The translations under genes were made by a program, and so were the position numbers. The notes beneath the pieces are model-generated. The model was not told where the DNA came from. It was given only the letters and a program-made list of their open reading frames with translations, and ran no database searches. This document shows, piece by piece, positions 16,429 to 26,010 of a stretch of DNA of 64,000 nucleotides; the stretch's first letter is position 1; each line of letters opens with the position of its first letter. Location: the NCBI RefSeq assembly GCF_014267175.1, contig NZ_JACMTR010000002.1, positions 5,171,501 to 5,235,500 of the forward strand. The letters are read 5' to 3'. The stretch is from Pseudonocardia sp. C8 (lineage in GTDB: Bacteria > Actinomycetota > Actinomycetes > Mycobacteriales > Pseudonocardiaceae).

Positions 16429-17331
16429 TCACCCGAGCACCACGCGGTCGGCGAAGAACCACAGGGCCGAGGTCAGCCAGACTCCGGCGAGGACCGCGAG
16501 CAGCACCCCACCGGCCAGGGCGAGCACCCAGCCGGGCACTCCCGGGCGGCGCAGCAGCAGCATCTTCGTCACGAACGCGCCGTAGAACACGCAGCCCAGC
16601 GCCGAGTGCAGCAGCGCCGACGGCGTCGCCCCGGACCAGCCGAACGCGTACAGGCACTGCACGGCGACCGGGACGGTCACCAGGACGGCGGCGCGCCCGG
16701 ACCAGCGGTGCACGGCGGCCGTCGCCGGGGACGCGGTGCCGCGGTGCAGCCGGTGACCGGTGACGCCCTGGACGACCGCGAGCAGCAGGGCCAGCGAGCC
16801 GAGCCCGGCCTTCACGGCGCCGCCGGAGAACCCGGCGAGGCCCACGACGACGCCGGTGCCCTCGTGCTGGCGGGCCCAGACGCCCAGCGCCACGGCGACC
16901 AGCGAGCCGGCCACGACCGGGACCAGCACGGCCCGGATCGACGGTCCGCCACCACGACGGCGGCCGGCCGGAGCGTCCGGCCCGGCCGGGCGGCGGCCGG
17001 CCCGGTGCGCCGGCTCGTGCACCCCGGCCCAGGAGCGCGCGTCGGCCCGGACCGGGGCGGTGCCCCACGGGTCGGTCCGCAGGTCGGGCGCCGCCCACCC
17101 GCCCGTGGCCGCGAGCAGGTCCTCCGGCCCGCCACGCCTGCGGGGCACCGAGTCCGGCCAGCGCTCGGCGACCTCGGGAGCCGGGGCGTCCCAGTCGTCC
17201 GCGGCGGAGCGTTCCGCCCACCCGCCGCTGCCGTCGGGGCGGCGCGGGTGCGGGACGGCCGATGCCGGCACCGGCGGGAAGCCGACCGGGTCGGTGGTGT
17301 CCCGGTCGGCGTGCCGCGCGCGGGAGCTCAT
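16429..17331 (-). CDS. DUF6529-like membrane protein
   Basis: A 300-residue protein. Residues 1-130 are a disordered Pro/Arg/Gly-rich cytoplasmic tail. The rest has five to six hydrophobic helices with spaced His residues (VTGHRLHRG, AAVHRWSG, LLHSALGCVFYG), a pattern like cytochrome-b561/ferric-reductase membrane domains and DUF6529 proteins. Heme binding is an inference from the His placement. It lies in a minus-strand cluster with a ferric-reductase-like flavoprotein and two exported proteins, so a membrane electron-transfer role is plausible. The ATG at 17331 is the only good start. Confidence 0.7.
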   Translation of the reverse strand: MSSRARHADRDTTDPVGFPPVPASAVPHPRRPDGSGGWAERSAADDWDAPAPEVAERWPDSVPRRRGGPEDLLAATGGWAAPDLRTDPWGTAPVRADARSWAGVHEPAHRAGRRPAGPDAPAGRRRGGGPSIRAVLVPVVAGSLVAVALGVWARQHEGTGVVVGLAGFSGGAVKAGLGSLALLLAVVQGVTGHRLHRGTASPATAAVHRWSGRAAVLVTVPVAVQCLYAFGWSGATPSALLHSALGCVFYGAFVTKMLLLRRPGVPGWVLALAGGVLLAVLAGVWLTSALWFFADRVVLG

Positions 17332-17385
17332 CGGTGACCGTCCGCGACGGCGGCCGGGGTCGGCACCGGTCCGGTGGTCCTCATG

Positions 17386-18374
17386 TCACCCGACCTCGAT
17401 CCGGACGGAGTCGAACGCCGGGGTCTGGTTGGCCCGCTGCATCATCGGGGTGCGGTGCGAGCCGTCCCCCGCCCAGGACGAGCACTGCAGCTCGCCCGCC
17501 TGCTCGATCCCGGGACCTCGATCGTGACCTCGTCCGGGGTGCTGCCCCCGCCGCCGTCCTCGGTGGCCTCGAAGAACGCCGGGTCGGGCGCGGAGTCCGG
17601 GGCCTCGTCCGGGTTCGGCAGCGTCCGGCACGCGGTGTGGAAGTGGCCGCGCTGCAGTCCCTCCCCGTTGAGCAGGGACGCCTCGACGTAGTAGCCGCCC
17701 TGCGCGGCGGCCAGGAACCGGTCGCGGACCAGGTTCCGGGTGCTGACCTTCAAGGTGAACGGCTGGCCCGGCGCGACCCGGTCCGGGGCGTCGGTGATCA
17801 GCAGGGACGGGCTCTGGTCGGCGGCCGCGACCTCGCCGAACGCCGTCGACACGCAGCGCGGGGCCTTCTGGAAGCCGTCGTGCGGGGCGAGCCGGCTGCC
17901 CGAGCAGTCGGAGGCGAGCACGTCGAGCCCACCGGGGGCGGCGGCCTGGTCCGGGCCGTCGCCGCGGCCGGGCTCGTCGTCCTGGCCGTTGCCGTCGTCC
18001 TGGGCCTCGCCGCCGTCCTGGGCCGTGGTGTCGTCCGGGGCACCGCCGTCCTGGGCCGGGGCGGCGCCCGGGTCGACGGCCTCCTGACCGCCGGAGGCGT
18101 CCGGGGCGGTCGCCTCCGCCGAGGCAGGTGCGCTCCCGGAACCCTCGGCGGTGCCGGTGTCCGGTCCGGCCGACGCCGAGTGGTCGTGCCCGCCCGCGCT
18201 GCCGGTGATCCCGGCACCCGGTTCGGCGGGGCTCTCGGTGCTCACGTTGCCGGTGTCCTCCTGGTCCGCGGTCGCCGCTCCCGCGGCGTAGGCGGCCGGG
18301 CCGGCGACGATCAGGCAGGTGGCGAAGGCGGCGGCCGCGACCATCCGGCGGCGGCGGGCTGGGGTGGGGTTCAT
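17386..18374 (-). CDS. Secreted Asp/Gly/Ala-rich protein with apparent frameshift
   Basis: The ATG at 18374 overlaps the stop of the DUF4142 gene (ATGA). A signal peptide (RRRRMVAAAAFATCLIVAG, ending in AYA) is followed by ~130 residues of low-complexity Asp/Gly/Ala/Gln linker with one GGHDHS. Next comes a folded domain with DCSGSRLAPHDG, APRCVSTAFGEV, YYVEASLLNGEG and RGHFHTACRTL. After VTIEVPG the frame is lost within CCCGGG at 17509-17514. The adjacent frame continues plausibly as IEQAGELQCSSWAGDG to SVRIEVG and a TGA at 17386. A single missing base explains this, either a sequencing error or a real mutation. The function is not recognised; it sits in an envelope redox cluster. Confidence 0.6.
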
Positions 18375-19411
18375 CGGTGACGGCTCCTCCGTGTGGTCCG
18401 CGCTCGGCGCGGGCCGGTGGGTCGGGTGTGGGGGGTGTGCGCGGTGTCGTGGCGGGCCGGACGAGTGTCCGGACCGGGGTCGGGGACCGCGGTCCCGAAC
18501 GGGTCCGGGGCCGCGGGGCCGTCGCGTTCGCGGTGGCCGGTCCCGTCCGGCGCCGGGTGGACCGGCGGGACGTGCGCGAGCTCGTCCCAGGGGTCGGGCG
18601 GGCCGACCGGCAGCGCGGTCCGGGACGGGACGCGCGCGGCGTCGTCGCGGGCCCGGCGCGGCCGCGGGATCAGCCCGCCGGCCGGCAGCAGCGGCCCACC
18701 GCGGTCCGGGCGGCCACGCCGGTAGAGGGTCATCAGCAGGCCGCCCGCGGCGAGCAGCGCCACCCCGACGACGAGGGCCGGGACGACCAGGTCGGTCATG
18801 GGGCGCGGGGCCGGGTCGGGCGGGGCCGGCAGCGCGGCGTAGTCGACCAGCCCGGTGGACTCCAGGTAGCCGATGTGCCGGGTGACGTAGGCGTCGGCCT
18901 CGGTCGCGAACCGGCGCACCAGCTCGTTCCGGGTGCCCACCCGCACGTCGGTGATCACCGGGAGGACGGAGCCGTGCGCGCCGCGCAGCAGCTGCACGAA
19001 CTGCCGGTCGTAGTCGGTGCCGGTCCGCGCGGTGAGGTCGTTCATCCAGCCGATCTGCTGGTCGCTGGGCCGGCTGGGCAGCGGCACGCCCAGCTGCGCG
19101 GCGGTGGCGCGGACGCTCTCGTCGAGGGCGTGGTGCTCGACACCGAGCTTGCGGGCGACCTCGCGCACGGCCGGCGAGCTGGCCTGCTGCTCGCCCTGCT
19201 GCCCGGTGGGGGCCTCCCAGAGACCGGCGAGGCGGACCTTCTCCAGCAGGTCGCGGTCGGCGGGGCCGAGCGGCCCCCATCGGGTCTGGGTCCACCCCTG
19301 GGCGGCCGCGACGGGCACGGAGACCCAGGACTGGGCCAGCGCGGCGACCGCGACCGCGGCGAGCGCGGCGAGGATCGACCAGCGCAGCGGGCCGGGTATC
19401 CGGCGGGGCAT
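18371..19411 (-). CDS. DUF4142-type exported protein with C-terminal membrane anchor
   Basis: A 346-residue protein. An N-terminal hydrophobic signal (about 9-37) leads to a helical domain with the ferritin-like DUF4142 pattern: LGPADRDLLEKVRLAGLWE, REVARKLGVEHHALDESV, TGTDYDRQFVQLLRGAHG. A second membrane helix (about 208-230, VVPALVVGVALLAAGGLLMTL) follows, then a disordered basic tail. DUF4142 domains are periplasmic or extracellular and often involved in stress or metal responses; the function here is unknown. Its stop overlaps the start of the secreted protein gene, and it follows the ferric-reductase gene by 27 bp, so all are probably one operon. Confidence 0.78.
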   Translation of the reverse strand: MPRRIPGPLRWSILAALAAVAVAALAQSWVSVPVAAAQGWTQTRWGPLGPADRDLLEKVRLAGLWEAPTGQQGEQQASSPAVREVARKLGVEHHALDESVRATAAQLGVPLPSRPSDQQIGWMNDLTARTGTDYDRQFVQLLRGAHGSVLPVITDVRVGTRNELVRRFATEADAYVTRHIGYLESTGLVDYAALPAPPDPAPRPMTDLVVPALVVGVALLAAGGLLMTLYRRGRPDRGGPLLPAGGLIPRPRRARDDAARVPSRTALPVGPPDPWDELAHVPPVHPAPDGTGHRERDGPAAPDPFGTAVPDPGPDTRPARHDTAHTPHTRPTGPRRARTTRRSRHR

Positions 19412-19438
19412 GCGGTAACTCCTTGCGGGGTACGGGGG

Positions 19439-20821
19439 TCAGACCTGGGCGAACCGTTCGGTGTGCACCCGGTCCTCGGGGACACCGAGCGCGCCGAGGG
19501 TGTCGAGGACGTCGGCGACCAGCTGCGGGCGACCGCAGACGAAGTAGTCGTGCCGGCACTCCGCGGTGCCGATCCCGCCCAGGTCGGTCAGGACGGCCGA
19601 CAGCAGGGCCGTGTCGATCGGCCCGGTGGCGCCGTCCCAGTCCTCGGTGGGGCGGCGCAGCACCTCGGTGACCTGCAGGTCCAGCCGGGTGCGCAGGTGC
19701 GCGAGCTCGGCGCGGAACAGCAGGTCGGCGGGGTCGCGGGCGTGCACCACGAGCCGGTACGGCCGCGGGTCGCCCCGGTCGGCCGCGGTGCGGAGCATGC
19801 TCATCATCGGGGTGATCCCGACCCCGCCCGCGATCAGGACGAGCCCGGTGGACGGCACCGCGTCCGGGGTGAACGCGCCGTACGGGCCGTCCACCCAGAC
19901 CGGGTCGCCGCGGCGCAGCTCGCGCAGCCGGGCGGCGAAGTCGCCGGTGTGCCGGACGGTGAACTCGACCCGCCCGCCGTCGGCCGCGGACGAGGCGATG
20001 GTGAACGGGTGCTCCTCCACCGACATGCGTTCCAGCCGCAGCCACGCGAACTGGCCGGGCCGGAACCACGGGCCGGCGTGCCGGCCGCGGCGCACCAGCA
20101 CCAGCGTCGAGACCGTCGGGCTCTCCGGCCGCACCACGCGCACCCGGAACTCCCCGGCCGCGGCGCGGGCGCCCCAGCGCAGGACGAGCACCGCCACCAG
20201 CACCATCCCGAGACCGGCCAGCACGGGCCCCATGACGGCGTCGGTGACCAGGTTGTCCAGCCAGAACACGTGCAGCGCGGACGCCCCGACGACGAGCGCG
20301 GCCAGGCTCAGGTGCACCCAGCGCCAGACCTCGTGGGAGCCGGAGCGCACCCCGCGCACCGCCAGCACGAGCAGCAGCCCGATCGCGGCGGTGGCGATCG
20401 TGGCCGCCTGCCCGCGGGCGGGTGCGGCCATCGGGACCAGCAGCCCCACCCGTTCGGGCCGGTCGGCGACCACGCAGGCCAGGTGCAGGGCCACCAGGGC
20501 GCCGGCCAGCATCCCGAGCCTGCGGTGCAGACCGAGCAGGGTCTCCAGGCCGAGCGCGCCGGACAGGCCGCGCACCCGGGACGGGAGCACCGCGACGATC
20601 ACCATCGCGGACAGCGCCAGCAACCCGGTCAGCACCGACATCTGGTGCAGCGGCGGCTGCGGGCCGGAGCGGAGCATCCAGATCACCGACGGGCCCACCA
20701 GGACGGCGACCAGCACGGACCCCCAGAGCAGGCGGGCACGGCGGTGCGCCAGCCAGGCGTCGGGGGGACGGTCGTCCCGGCGGACGGGTGCGGTGACCGG
20801 ATGCGGCGCCGGGCGGCTCAC
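19439..20821 (-). CDS. Ferric-reductase-like transmembrane flavoprotein
   Basis: A 460-residue protein. The N-terminal half has six membrane helices with His residues (GLHRRLGMLAG, ALVALHLACVV, VWRWVHLSLAALVVGASALHVFW) that match heme ligands of the NOX/FRE superfamily. The C-terminal half holds an FAD motif (EEHPFTIASS), an NAD(P) motif (LIAGGVGITPMMSML) and the terminal CGRPQLVADVLDTL. It should move electrons from NAD(P)H through FAD and heme to an outer acceptor such as ferric or cupric ions, or to partner proteins of this cluster. The GTG start at 20821 overlaps the stop of a short upstream frame (GTGA), suggesting coupled translation. Confidence 0.87.
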   Translation of the reverse strand: MSRPAPHPVTAPVRRDDRPPDAWLAHRRARLLWGSVLVAVLVGPSVIWMLRSGPQPPLHQMSVLTGLLALSAMVIVAVLPSRVRGLSGALGLETLLGLHRRLGMLAGALVALHLACVVADRPERVGLLVPMAAPARGQAATIATAAIGLLLVLAVRGVRSGSHEVWRWVHLSLAALVVGASALHVFWLDNLVTDAVMGPVLAGLGMVLVAVLVLRWGARAAAGEFRVRVVRPESPTVSTLVLVRRGRHAGPWFRPGQFAWLRLERMSVEEHPFTIASSAADGGRVEFTVRHTGDFAARLRELRRGDPVWVDGPYGAFTPDAVPSTGLVLIAGGVGITPMMSMLRTAADRGDPRPYRLVVHARDPADLLFRAELAHLRTRLDLQVTEVLRRPTEDWDGATGPIDTALLSAVLTDLGGIGTAECRHDYFVCGRPQLVADVLDTLGALGVPEDRVHTERFAQV

Positions 20822-21003
20822 CGCACGCCGGGCGGGCGCCCGGCGGTGGTCGCGGCCCGGAGCGGGCCGGGGTGCCCGGTCCGGGACCGGAGCGGGCGGA
20901 ACGGGACGGTGCGGGTGCGCACCGGGCGGGGGTGCGCGGTGCGCACCCCGCTCGCCCGGACGCCGGGGGCGCGTCCGGGCAGCACGAGGCCTCGACGGGT
21001 CAT
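20818..21003 (-). CDS. Possible small Arg/Pro-rich leader protein
   Basis: A 61-codon frame from the ATG at 21003 to a TGA that shares 4 bp with the ferric-reductase start. The peptide is Arg/Pro/Thr-rich with no recognisable domain. Third codon positions are strongly G/C, as in real genes of this window, and the overlap suggests translational coupling. Low complexity and lack of relatives known to me keep confidence low. Confidence 0.35.
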   Translation of the reverse strand: MTRRGLVLPGRAPGVRASGVRTAHPRPVRTRTVPFRPLRSRTGHPGPLRAATTAGRPPGVR

Positions 21004-21293
21004 CGGGTCACTTCCGGTTCGGGGAGCCGGCCGGGCGGGGAGTTCCCGGCCGCCGCGCCGCGGCTCGAGGGGAGCGGGCCGTGACGCGGTACCGACGACG
21101 ATAGGAACCCGGGCGGAACCGGAGTTGCGATCCTGAGAGGCGGCACCGCCGTCCGGCAGCGTCCCGGGGCCGAGCGGCACCCGATCGGTCCACTCGGAGT
21201 ACAGACGTCCGTCCATCCGGATCGCCCGTTCTCAGGCGCTGCCGCTCACCGCTGCGCGGCTGCGACGAGCGCGCCCCGCCGGCGCCCCGGCGA

Positions 21294-22088
21294 TCAGGCG
21301 CCGGCCGGGGCCGCCGAACGCACGCCCTCGGACAGCTCCTCGGCGAGTGCCCGCACCGCGGACGGCCCGCCGGTCTCCAGCGCCTGCACGAACGCCGTCC
21401 CGACGATGACGCCGTCGGCGTAGGAGGCGGCGGCCGCCGCCTGCTCCGCGGTCCGGACGCCCAGCCCGACGCACACCGGGATGCTCGCGACCTCCCGGGT
21501 CCGGGCCACCAGGTCGCGGGCCTCCGCACCGATCGAGCGCACCCCGGTGACCCCCATCAGCGAGGCCGCGTAGAGGAACCCGCGGCTGGCCTCGGCGGTG
21601 AGCCGCAGCCGCTCCGGCGTGCTCGTCTGGGCGACCAGGAAGATCCGGTCCAGGTCGTGCTTGTCGGACGCGGCCAGCCACTCCTCGGCGTCGTCGGGCA
21701 GCAGGTCGGGCGTGATGAGCCCGGACCCACCCGCCTCGACCAGGTCGGCGGCGAACCGCTCGACGCCGTAGCGGTCGACGAGGTTCCAGTAGGTCATCAC
21801 GACCGCGGGCGCGCCGGCCTCGACGACCCCGCGGACCGCGGTGAACGCGTCCCGGGTGCGGGCACCGTTGTCCAGGGCCTGCTGGGTGGCGCGCTGGATG
21901 ACCGGGCCGTCCATCAGCGGGTCCGAGTACGGCAGCCCGACCTCCACGAGGTCGACGCCGCCGGCGACCATGGCCCGCATCGCCTCGACCGACCCGGCGA
22001 CGTCCGGGAACCCGACCGGCAGGTAGCCGACCAGTGCCGCCCGGCCCTCCGCCCGGATCGCCTGCAGCCGCTCCGCCACGCCGGTCAT
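21294..22088 (-). CDS. trpA: Tryptophan synthase alpha chain
   Basis: A 264-residue (beta/alpha)8 protein of standard length. The catalytic Glu is E49 in [16 protein letters not shown] and the Asp is D60 in the same motif. The phosphate-binding loop appears late as [11 protein letters not shown] and DGVIVGTAF. It cleaves indole-3-glycerol phosphate to indole, which is channelled to TrpB. The ATG at 22088 overlaps the trpB stop (ATGA), so the subunits are co-translated. No trpC, trpD or trpE is adjacent, unlike the common actinobacterial trpECBA order; upstream lies a transporter gene on the same strand. Confidence 0.95.
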   Translation of the reverse strand: MTGVAERLQAIRAEGRAALVGYLPVGFPDVAGSVEAMRAMVAGGVDLVEVGLPYSDPLMDGPVIQRATQQALDNGARTRDAFTAVRGVVEAGAPAVVMTYWNLVDRYGVERFAADLVEAGGSGLITPDLLPDDAEEWLAASDKHDLDRIFLVAQTSTPERLRLTAEASRGFLYAASLMGVTGVRSIGAEARDLVARTREVASIPVCVGLGVRTAEQAAAAASYADGVIVGTAFVQALETGGPSAVRALAEELSEGVRSAAPAGA

Positions 22089-23350
22089 CGGACCTCCCCG
22101 TCGGTCACCGCGTTGCCCTCGTCGTCGACGAGCCCGAAGTACTTCGCCGCGGTGTCGACGTCCTTGTCGCCGCGCCCCGACAGGTTGACGAGCACGACCT
22201 TGCCGGCGCCGAGGCGTCGCCCCTCGCGGAGCGCACCGGCCAGCGCGTGCGCGCTCTCGATCGCCGGGATGATGCCCTCGGTCCGGCAGAGCAGGCGGAA
22301 CGCGTCCATCGCCTCGGCGTCGGTGACCGACTCGTAGCGGGCCCGGTGCATGTCGTGCAGCCACGAGTGCTCGGGCCCGACCCCGGGGTAGTCGAGCCCG
22401 GCGGAGATGGAGTGCGAGTCGCGGGTCTGGCCGTCCTCGTCCTGCAGGATGTAGCTGCGGGAGCCGTGCAGCACGCCGACGTCTCCCCCGCCGATCGACG
22501 ACGCGTGCCGCGGGGTGTCGACCCCGTCGCCGCCGGCCTCGAAGCCGACGAGCTCGACGCCGACGTCGTCCAGGAAGGCGTGGAAGATCCCCATCGCGTT
22601 CGAGCCGCCGCCGACGCAGGCGCACACCAGGTCCGGCAGCGCGCCGGTGAGGTCCTGGACCTGCTGCCGGGCCTCGACGCCGATGATCCGCTGGAAGTCG
22701 CGCACCATCGCCGGGAACGGGTGCGGTCCGGCGACCGAGCCGATCAGGTAGTGCGTGTCGGCCACGTTGGTGACCCAGTCGCGCATGGCCTCGTTCATCG
22801 CGTCCTTGAGCGTCCGCGTGCCGGAGGCGACCGGGTGGACCTCGGCGCCGAGCATCCGCATCCGGGCCACGTTGAGCGCCTGCCGCCGGGTGTCGACCTC
22901 ACCCATGTAGACGGCGCACTCCAGGCCGAGCAGCGCGGCCGCGGTCGCCGACGCGACGCCGTGCTGGCCGGCCCCGGTCTCGGCGATCACCCGGGTCTTG
23001 CCCATCCGCTTGGTGAGCAGCGCCTGGCCCAGCACGTTGTTGATCTTGTGCGAGCCGGTGTGGTTGAGGTCCTCGCGCTTGAGCAGGATCCGCGCGCCGC
23101 CGGCGTGCTCGGCGAACCGGGGCGCCTCGGTGAGCAGGCTCGGGCGGCCGGAGTAGGTGCGGTGCAGCTCGGCCAGCTCGGCCTGGAAGGCCTCGTCGGT
23201 CATCGCGGCGTGGTAGGCCTGCTCGAGCTCGTCCAGGGCGGCGACCAGCGCCTCCGGGACGTAGCGGCCGCCGAAGCGGCCGAAGTACGGGCCGGTCTGG
23301 TCCACCAGCCGCGCCGAGCCCCCGGACGGGGGAAGGGCGGTGTCGGTCAC
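22085..23350 (-). CDS. trpB: Tryptophan synthase beta chain
   Basis: A 421-residue PLP enzyme. The Schiff-base lysine is K102 in HTGSHKINN, and the PLP-phosphate loop is [17 protein letters not shown] stretch lies near the C-terminus. It condenses indole with L-serine to give tryptophan in an alpha2-beta2 complex with TrpA. The GTG at 23350 has AGGAG six bases upstream and gives a family-typical N-terminus ([17 protein letters not shown]); the longer frame to 23449 is not needed. The leader has two direct copies of GGATGTGCAGG, but no Trp-rich leader peptide or clear attenuator is visible. Confidence 0.95.
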   Translation of the reverse strand: MTDTALPPSGGSARLVDQTGPYFGRFGGRYVPEALVAALDELEQAYHAAMTDEAFQAELAELHRTYSGRPSLLTEAPRFAEHAGGARILLKREDLNHTGSHKINNVLGQALLTKRMGKTRVIAETGAGQHGVASATAAALLGLECAVYMGEVDTRRQALNVARMRMLGAEVHPVASGTRTLKDAMNEAMRDWVTNVADTHYLIGSVAGPHPFPAMVRDFQRIIGVEARQQVQDLTGALPDLVCACVGGGSNAMGIFHAFLDDVGVELVGFEAGGDGVDTPRHASSIGGGDVGVLHGSRSYILQDEDGQTRDSHSISAGLDYPGVGPEHSWLHDMHRARYESVTDAEAMDAFRLLCRTEGIIPAIESAHALAGALREGRRLGAGKVVLVNLSGRGDKDVDTAAKYFGLVDDEGNAVTDGEVR

Positions 23351-23507
23351 GAGAACTCCTGACGGATGTGCAGGCTGCCGGATGTGCAGGACCCGCGATC
23401 GGGGATGCGGGTGCGTCGGCCACGGCCGCCCGCCGATCGGGTGTCCCATGACGGTACACCGCCGCCACCACCGGGTTTGCGGCGCACGGACGCCACGGCG
23501 CGGCGGT

Positions 23508-24749
23508 TCAGACGAAGCGCGGGCGCCCCGCCACCCAGCCGAGGACCATCTCGACGGCGATCACCGCACCCAGCAGGACCAGCGACGCCGTCCAGGTGCC
23601 GGTGAACCCGTGCAGCATCCCGAACAGGAACGGCCCGCAGGCGCCGACCAGGTAGCCGAAGCCCTGCGCCATCGCGGACAGGTCGGTCGTCTCGGACGCC
23701 TCCCGGGTCCGCAGCGCGATCACGCCCAGCCCGAGCGGGAACACCCCCATGCCGGTGCCGAGCAGCACCGTCCACAGCCAGGGGGCCGCGGCCGGGGCCA
23801 CGGCCAGCCCGACCACCGCGGCCAGCGAGCAGGCGGCGAGGCCGACGATCCAGCCGGACTGCGAGCGCCGGTTCAGCGCGATCGGCGGGATGACGAAGCT
23901 CAGCGGGATCCCGATCAGGTTGATCACCGCGAGCATCAGGCCGGCGTCGGTGCGGGAGATCCCCTCGGAGACGAACAGCTCGGACAGCCAGCCCATCGCG
24001 ACGTAGGCGACGCAGGCCTGCAGCCCGAAGAACGCGGTGACCGCCCAGGCCAGCGGCCGGCGCAGCATCGAGCGGCGCTCGTCGGACGCCGCGGAGGGCG
24101 CGTCCGCCGCGGAGCCGTGCCGCGCCCCGCACGCCCAGACGACCAGGGCCGCCGCGGACAGCAGCGCCCAGGCGCCGACGGCGCCGCGCCAGCCGCCCAG
24201 CAGCGCCTCCACCGGCGGGGTGAGCGCCGCGCCGATGCCGCCGCCCGCGGCCAGCGCCGCGGTGTAGATGCCGGTGACCCGGCCGACGGCGCCCGGGAAC
24301 GACTCCTTGACCACCACCGGGATGAGCACGTTGCCGACCGCGATGCCGGCGGCGGCGACGAAGGTCCCGCCGAGCACCACCCACGGCCCGTCGACGATCC
24401 GGAGCAGCAGGCCCGCGGTGAGCACGGCGAGCGCGAGGCCGACGGCGCGGGCCATGCCCAGGCGCCGGCCCAGCCACGGCGCGGCGATCGCGGCGAGCCC
24501 GAAGCAGATCGTCGGGACGGCGGTGAGCACGCTGGTCCAGGCGGTGGAGGCACCGAGGTCGTCGCGGACCTCCCCGAGCACCGACGCCATGCTGGTGACG
24601 GCGGGGCGCAGGTTCGTCGCGGCCAGGGCGACACCCACGACGAGCAGGGGCGTGCCGATCAGGGCGGCGCGGCGCGAGCGGTCCACCCGCTCCGCGGTCG
24701 TCGTGGCGATGGTCCCCTCCGTGCGCGTCTCATGTTCAGCAATGCTCAC
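23508..24749 (-). CDS. CynX/NimT-family MFS transporter
   Basis: A 413-residue, 12-helix transporter. The signatures of the CynX/NimT branch are present: [22 protein letters not shown] near the N-terminus, [13 protein letters not shown] between helices 2 and 3, and the second-half motif [20 protein letters not shown]. Members export or import small anions such as cyanate or nitroimidazoles; the substrate is unknown. The GTG at 24749 is divergent from a GntR/FadR regulator starting 50 bp away, a standard arrangement for local control. Confidence 0.85.
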   Translation of the reverse strand: MSIAEHETRTEGTIATTTAERVDRSRRAALIGTPLLVVGVALAATNLRPAVTSMASVLGEVRDDLGASTAWTSVLTAVPTICFGLAAIAAPWLGRRLGMARAVGLALAVLTAGLLLRIVDGPWVVLGGTFVAAAGIAVGNVLIPVVVKESFPGAVGRVTGIYTAALAAGGGIGAALTPPVEALLGGWRGAVGAWALLSAAALVVWACGARHGSAADAPSAASDERRSMLRRPLAWAVTAFFGLQACVAYVAMGWLSELFVSEGISRTDAGLMLAVINLIGIPLSFVIPPIALNRRSQSGWIVGLAACSLAAVVGLAVAPAAAPWLWTVLLGTGMGVFPLGLGVIALRTREASETTDLSAMAQGFGYLVGACGPFLFGMLHGFTGTWTASLVLLGAVIAVEMVLGWVAGRPRFV

Positions 24750-24798
24750 GAGATACTATTCTTACAGACGTAGGATGTTCGGATGGAAGGATGATTCG

Positions 24799-25548
24799 GT
24801 GCCCCTCATCACGGCGCGCCGCGGCGGCCTGGTCGACCAGGTCATCGACCAGCTCCGGACGGCCATCTCCACCGGGGAGTGGCCGGTGGGGCGGCGCATC
24901 CCGCCGGAGTCCGAGCTGGCCGCGACGCTCGAGGTGGGCCGGAACACGGTCCGGGAGGCCGTCCGGGCGCTCGCCCACGGCGGGCTGCTCGAGGTCCGCC
25001 AGGGCGACGGCACCTACGTCCGCGCGACGACCGAGCTGTCCGGTGCGCTCCGCACCCTGTGCGGCACCGAGCTGCGCGAGGTCCTGGAGGTCCGCCGGAC
25101 CCTCGAGGTCCAGGCCGCCCGGCTGGCCGCGGCCCGCCGGACCGACGACGACCTGGTCGAGCTCCGCGCGGCGCTCGCCGAACGCGACGCCGCCGTGGCC
25201 GCGGTCGTGGCGATCACCCGCCGCGGCGGCGAACCGGCCCCGGCCGACACCGAACGCGCCGCCCGCGCCGACGCCGACTTCCACCGCACCGTCGTGCGCT
25301 GCTCGGGCAACGGCCTGCTCACCGAGCTCTACCGGGGTGTGGTCGAGGCGGTCGCGGGCAGTGTCGCGGCGACGATGCCCGCGACCGTCGGGACCGACGA
25401 CGACGTCTCGCACACCGGGCTCGTCGAGGCCATCGCCGACGGCGACGTCGAGCGGGCGGCCCGGGAGGCCGGCGACTTCCTGGACCGGCTGATCGCGCAG
25501 CACCGGCCCGGCCGCACCGCCCGGCACCGCGGATCACGGCCGGGTTAG
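24799..25548 (+). CDS. FadR-subfamily GntR transcriptional regulator
   Basis: A 249-residue regulator. The winged helix (about 5-70) reads GLVDQVIDQLRTAISTGEW, then IPPESELAATLEVGRNTVREAVRALAHGGLLEVRQGDGTYV. A C-terminal helical FCD domain follows, with Asp/His metal-ligand candidates (DADFHRTVVRCSGN, VSHTGLVEAIADGD). The GTG at 24799 is preferred because GGAAGG precedes it by 7 bases and the family N-terminus fits; an in-frame ATG at 24775 would add eight residues. It probably represses the divergent CynX-type transporter from the AT-richer 24750-24798 gap. Confidence 0.87.
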   Translation: MPLITARRGGLVDQVIDQLRTAISTGEWPVGRRIPPESELAATLEVGRNTVREAVRALAHGGLLEVRQGDGTYVRATTELSGALRTLCGTELREVLEVRRTLEVQAARLAAARRTDDDLVELRAALAERDAAVAAVVAITRRGGEPAPADTERAARADADFHRTVVRCSGNGLLTELYRGVVEAVAGSVAATMPATVGTDDDVSHTGLVEAIADGDVERAAREAGDFLDRLIAQHRPGRTARHRGSRPG

Positions 25549-25604
25549 CCTGCCGGGCCGGACACGATCCAGCCCCGAACCCCCGACCCGAGGAGTGCTC
25601 CGGC

Positions 25605-26009
25605 GTGCTGAAGGGCTTCAAGGACTTCCTGCTGCGCGGGAACGTCATCGACCTGGCCGTGGCCGTCGTGATCGGCACCGCGTTCACCGCGGTGGTCACG
25701 GCGTTCACGAAGTCGTTCCTCGAGCCGCTGCTGCGGCTGTTCTCGGGCGGCGAGAACGCGGTCCCGCCGGGAACCATCCCGCTCACCGACGACGTCCAGC
25801 TCGACTACGCGGCGTTCCTGAACTCGATCGTCCAGTTCCTGATCACGGCCGCCGTCATCTACTTCCTCGTCGTGTACCCGATGAAGTGGCTGCAGGAGCG
25901 CCGCAAGCGGGGCAAGGAGGAGGAGACCCCGGAGACCGACAGCGAGCTGCTGACACAGATCCGGGATCTCCTCCGGGAGCAGGCCGAGCGCGAGCGCGAG
26001 CGGAGCTGA
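25605..26009 (+). CDS. mscL: Large-conductance mechanosensitive channel
   Basis: A 134-residue MscL. The amphipathic N-terminal helix and TM1 read LKGFKDFLLRGNVIDLAVAVVIGTAF, with the pore-constriction AVAVVIG motif. The outer loop is followed by TM2 (IVQFLITAAVIYFLVVYPM) and a charged cytoplasmic helix. It opens on membrane tension to release solutes during hypo-osmotic shock. The GTG at 25605 has GAGGAG upstream. It ends one base before the convergent multicopper oxidase gene. Confidence 0.95.
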   Translation: MLKGFKDFLLRGNVIDLAVAVVIGTAFTAVVTAFTKSFLEPLLRLFSGGENAVPPGTIPLTDDVQLDYAAFLNSIVQFLITAAVIYFLVVYPMKWLQERRKRGKEEETPETDSELLTQIRDLLREQAERERERS

Positions 26010-26010
26010 C

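Noticed and set aside
15956..16432. 158-residue single gene including the 41-residue peptide
   Set aside because: The frame is open, but the middle has weak codon bias and a strong ribosome site lies before the internal GTG; kept only as an alternative.
17442..20069. 875-codon minus-strand open frame
   Set aside because: Its 5' part is antisense-frame noise inside the ferric-reductase and DUF4142 genes; only the part from 18374 down is the secreted protein.
23350..23507. trp attenuator or leader peptide before trpB
   Set aside because: No run of Trp codons and no terminator/antiterminator pair; only a direct GGATGTGCAGG repeat is present.
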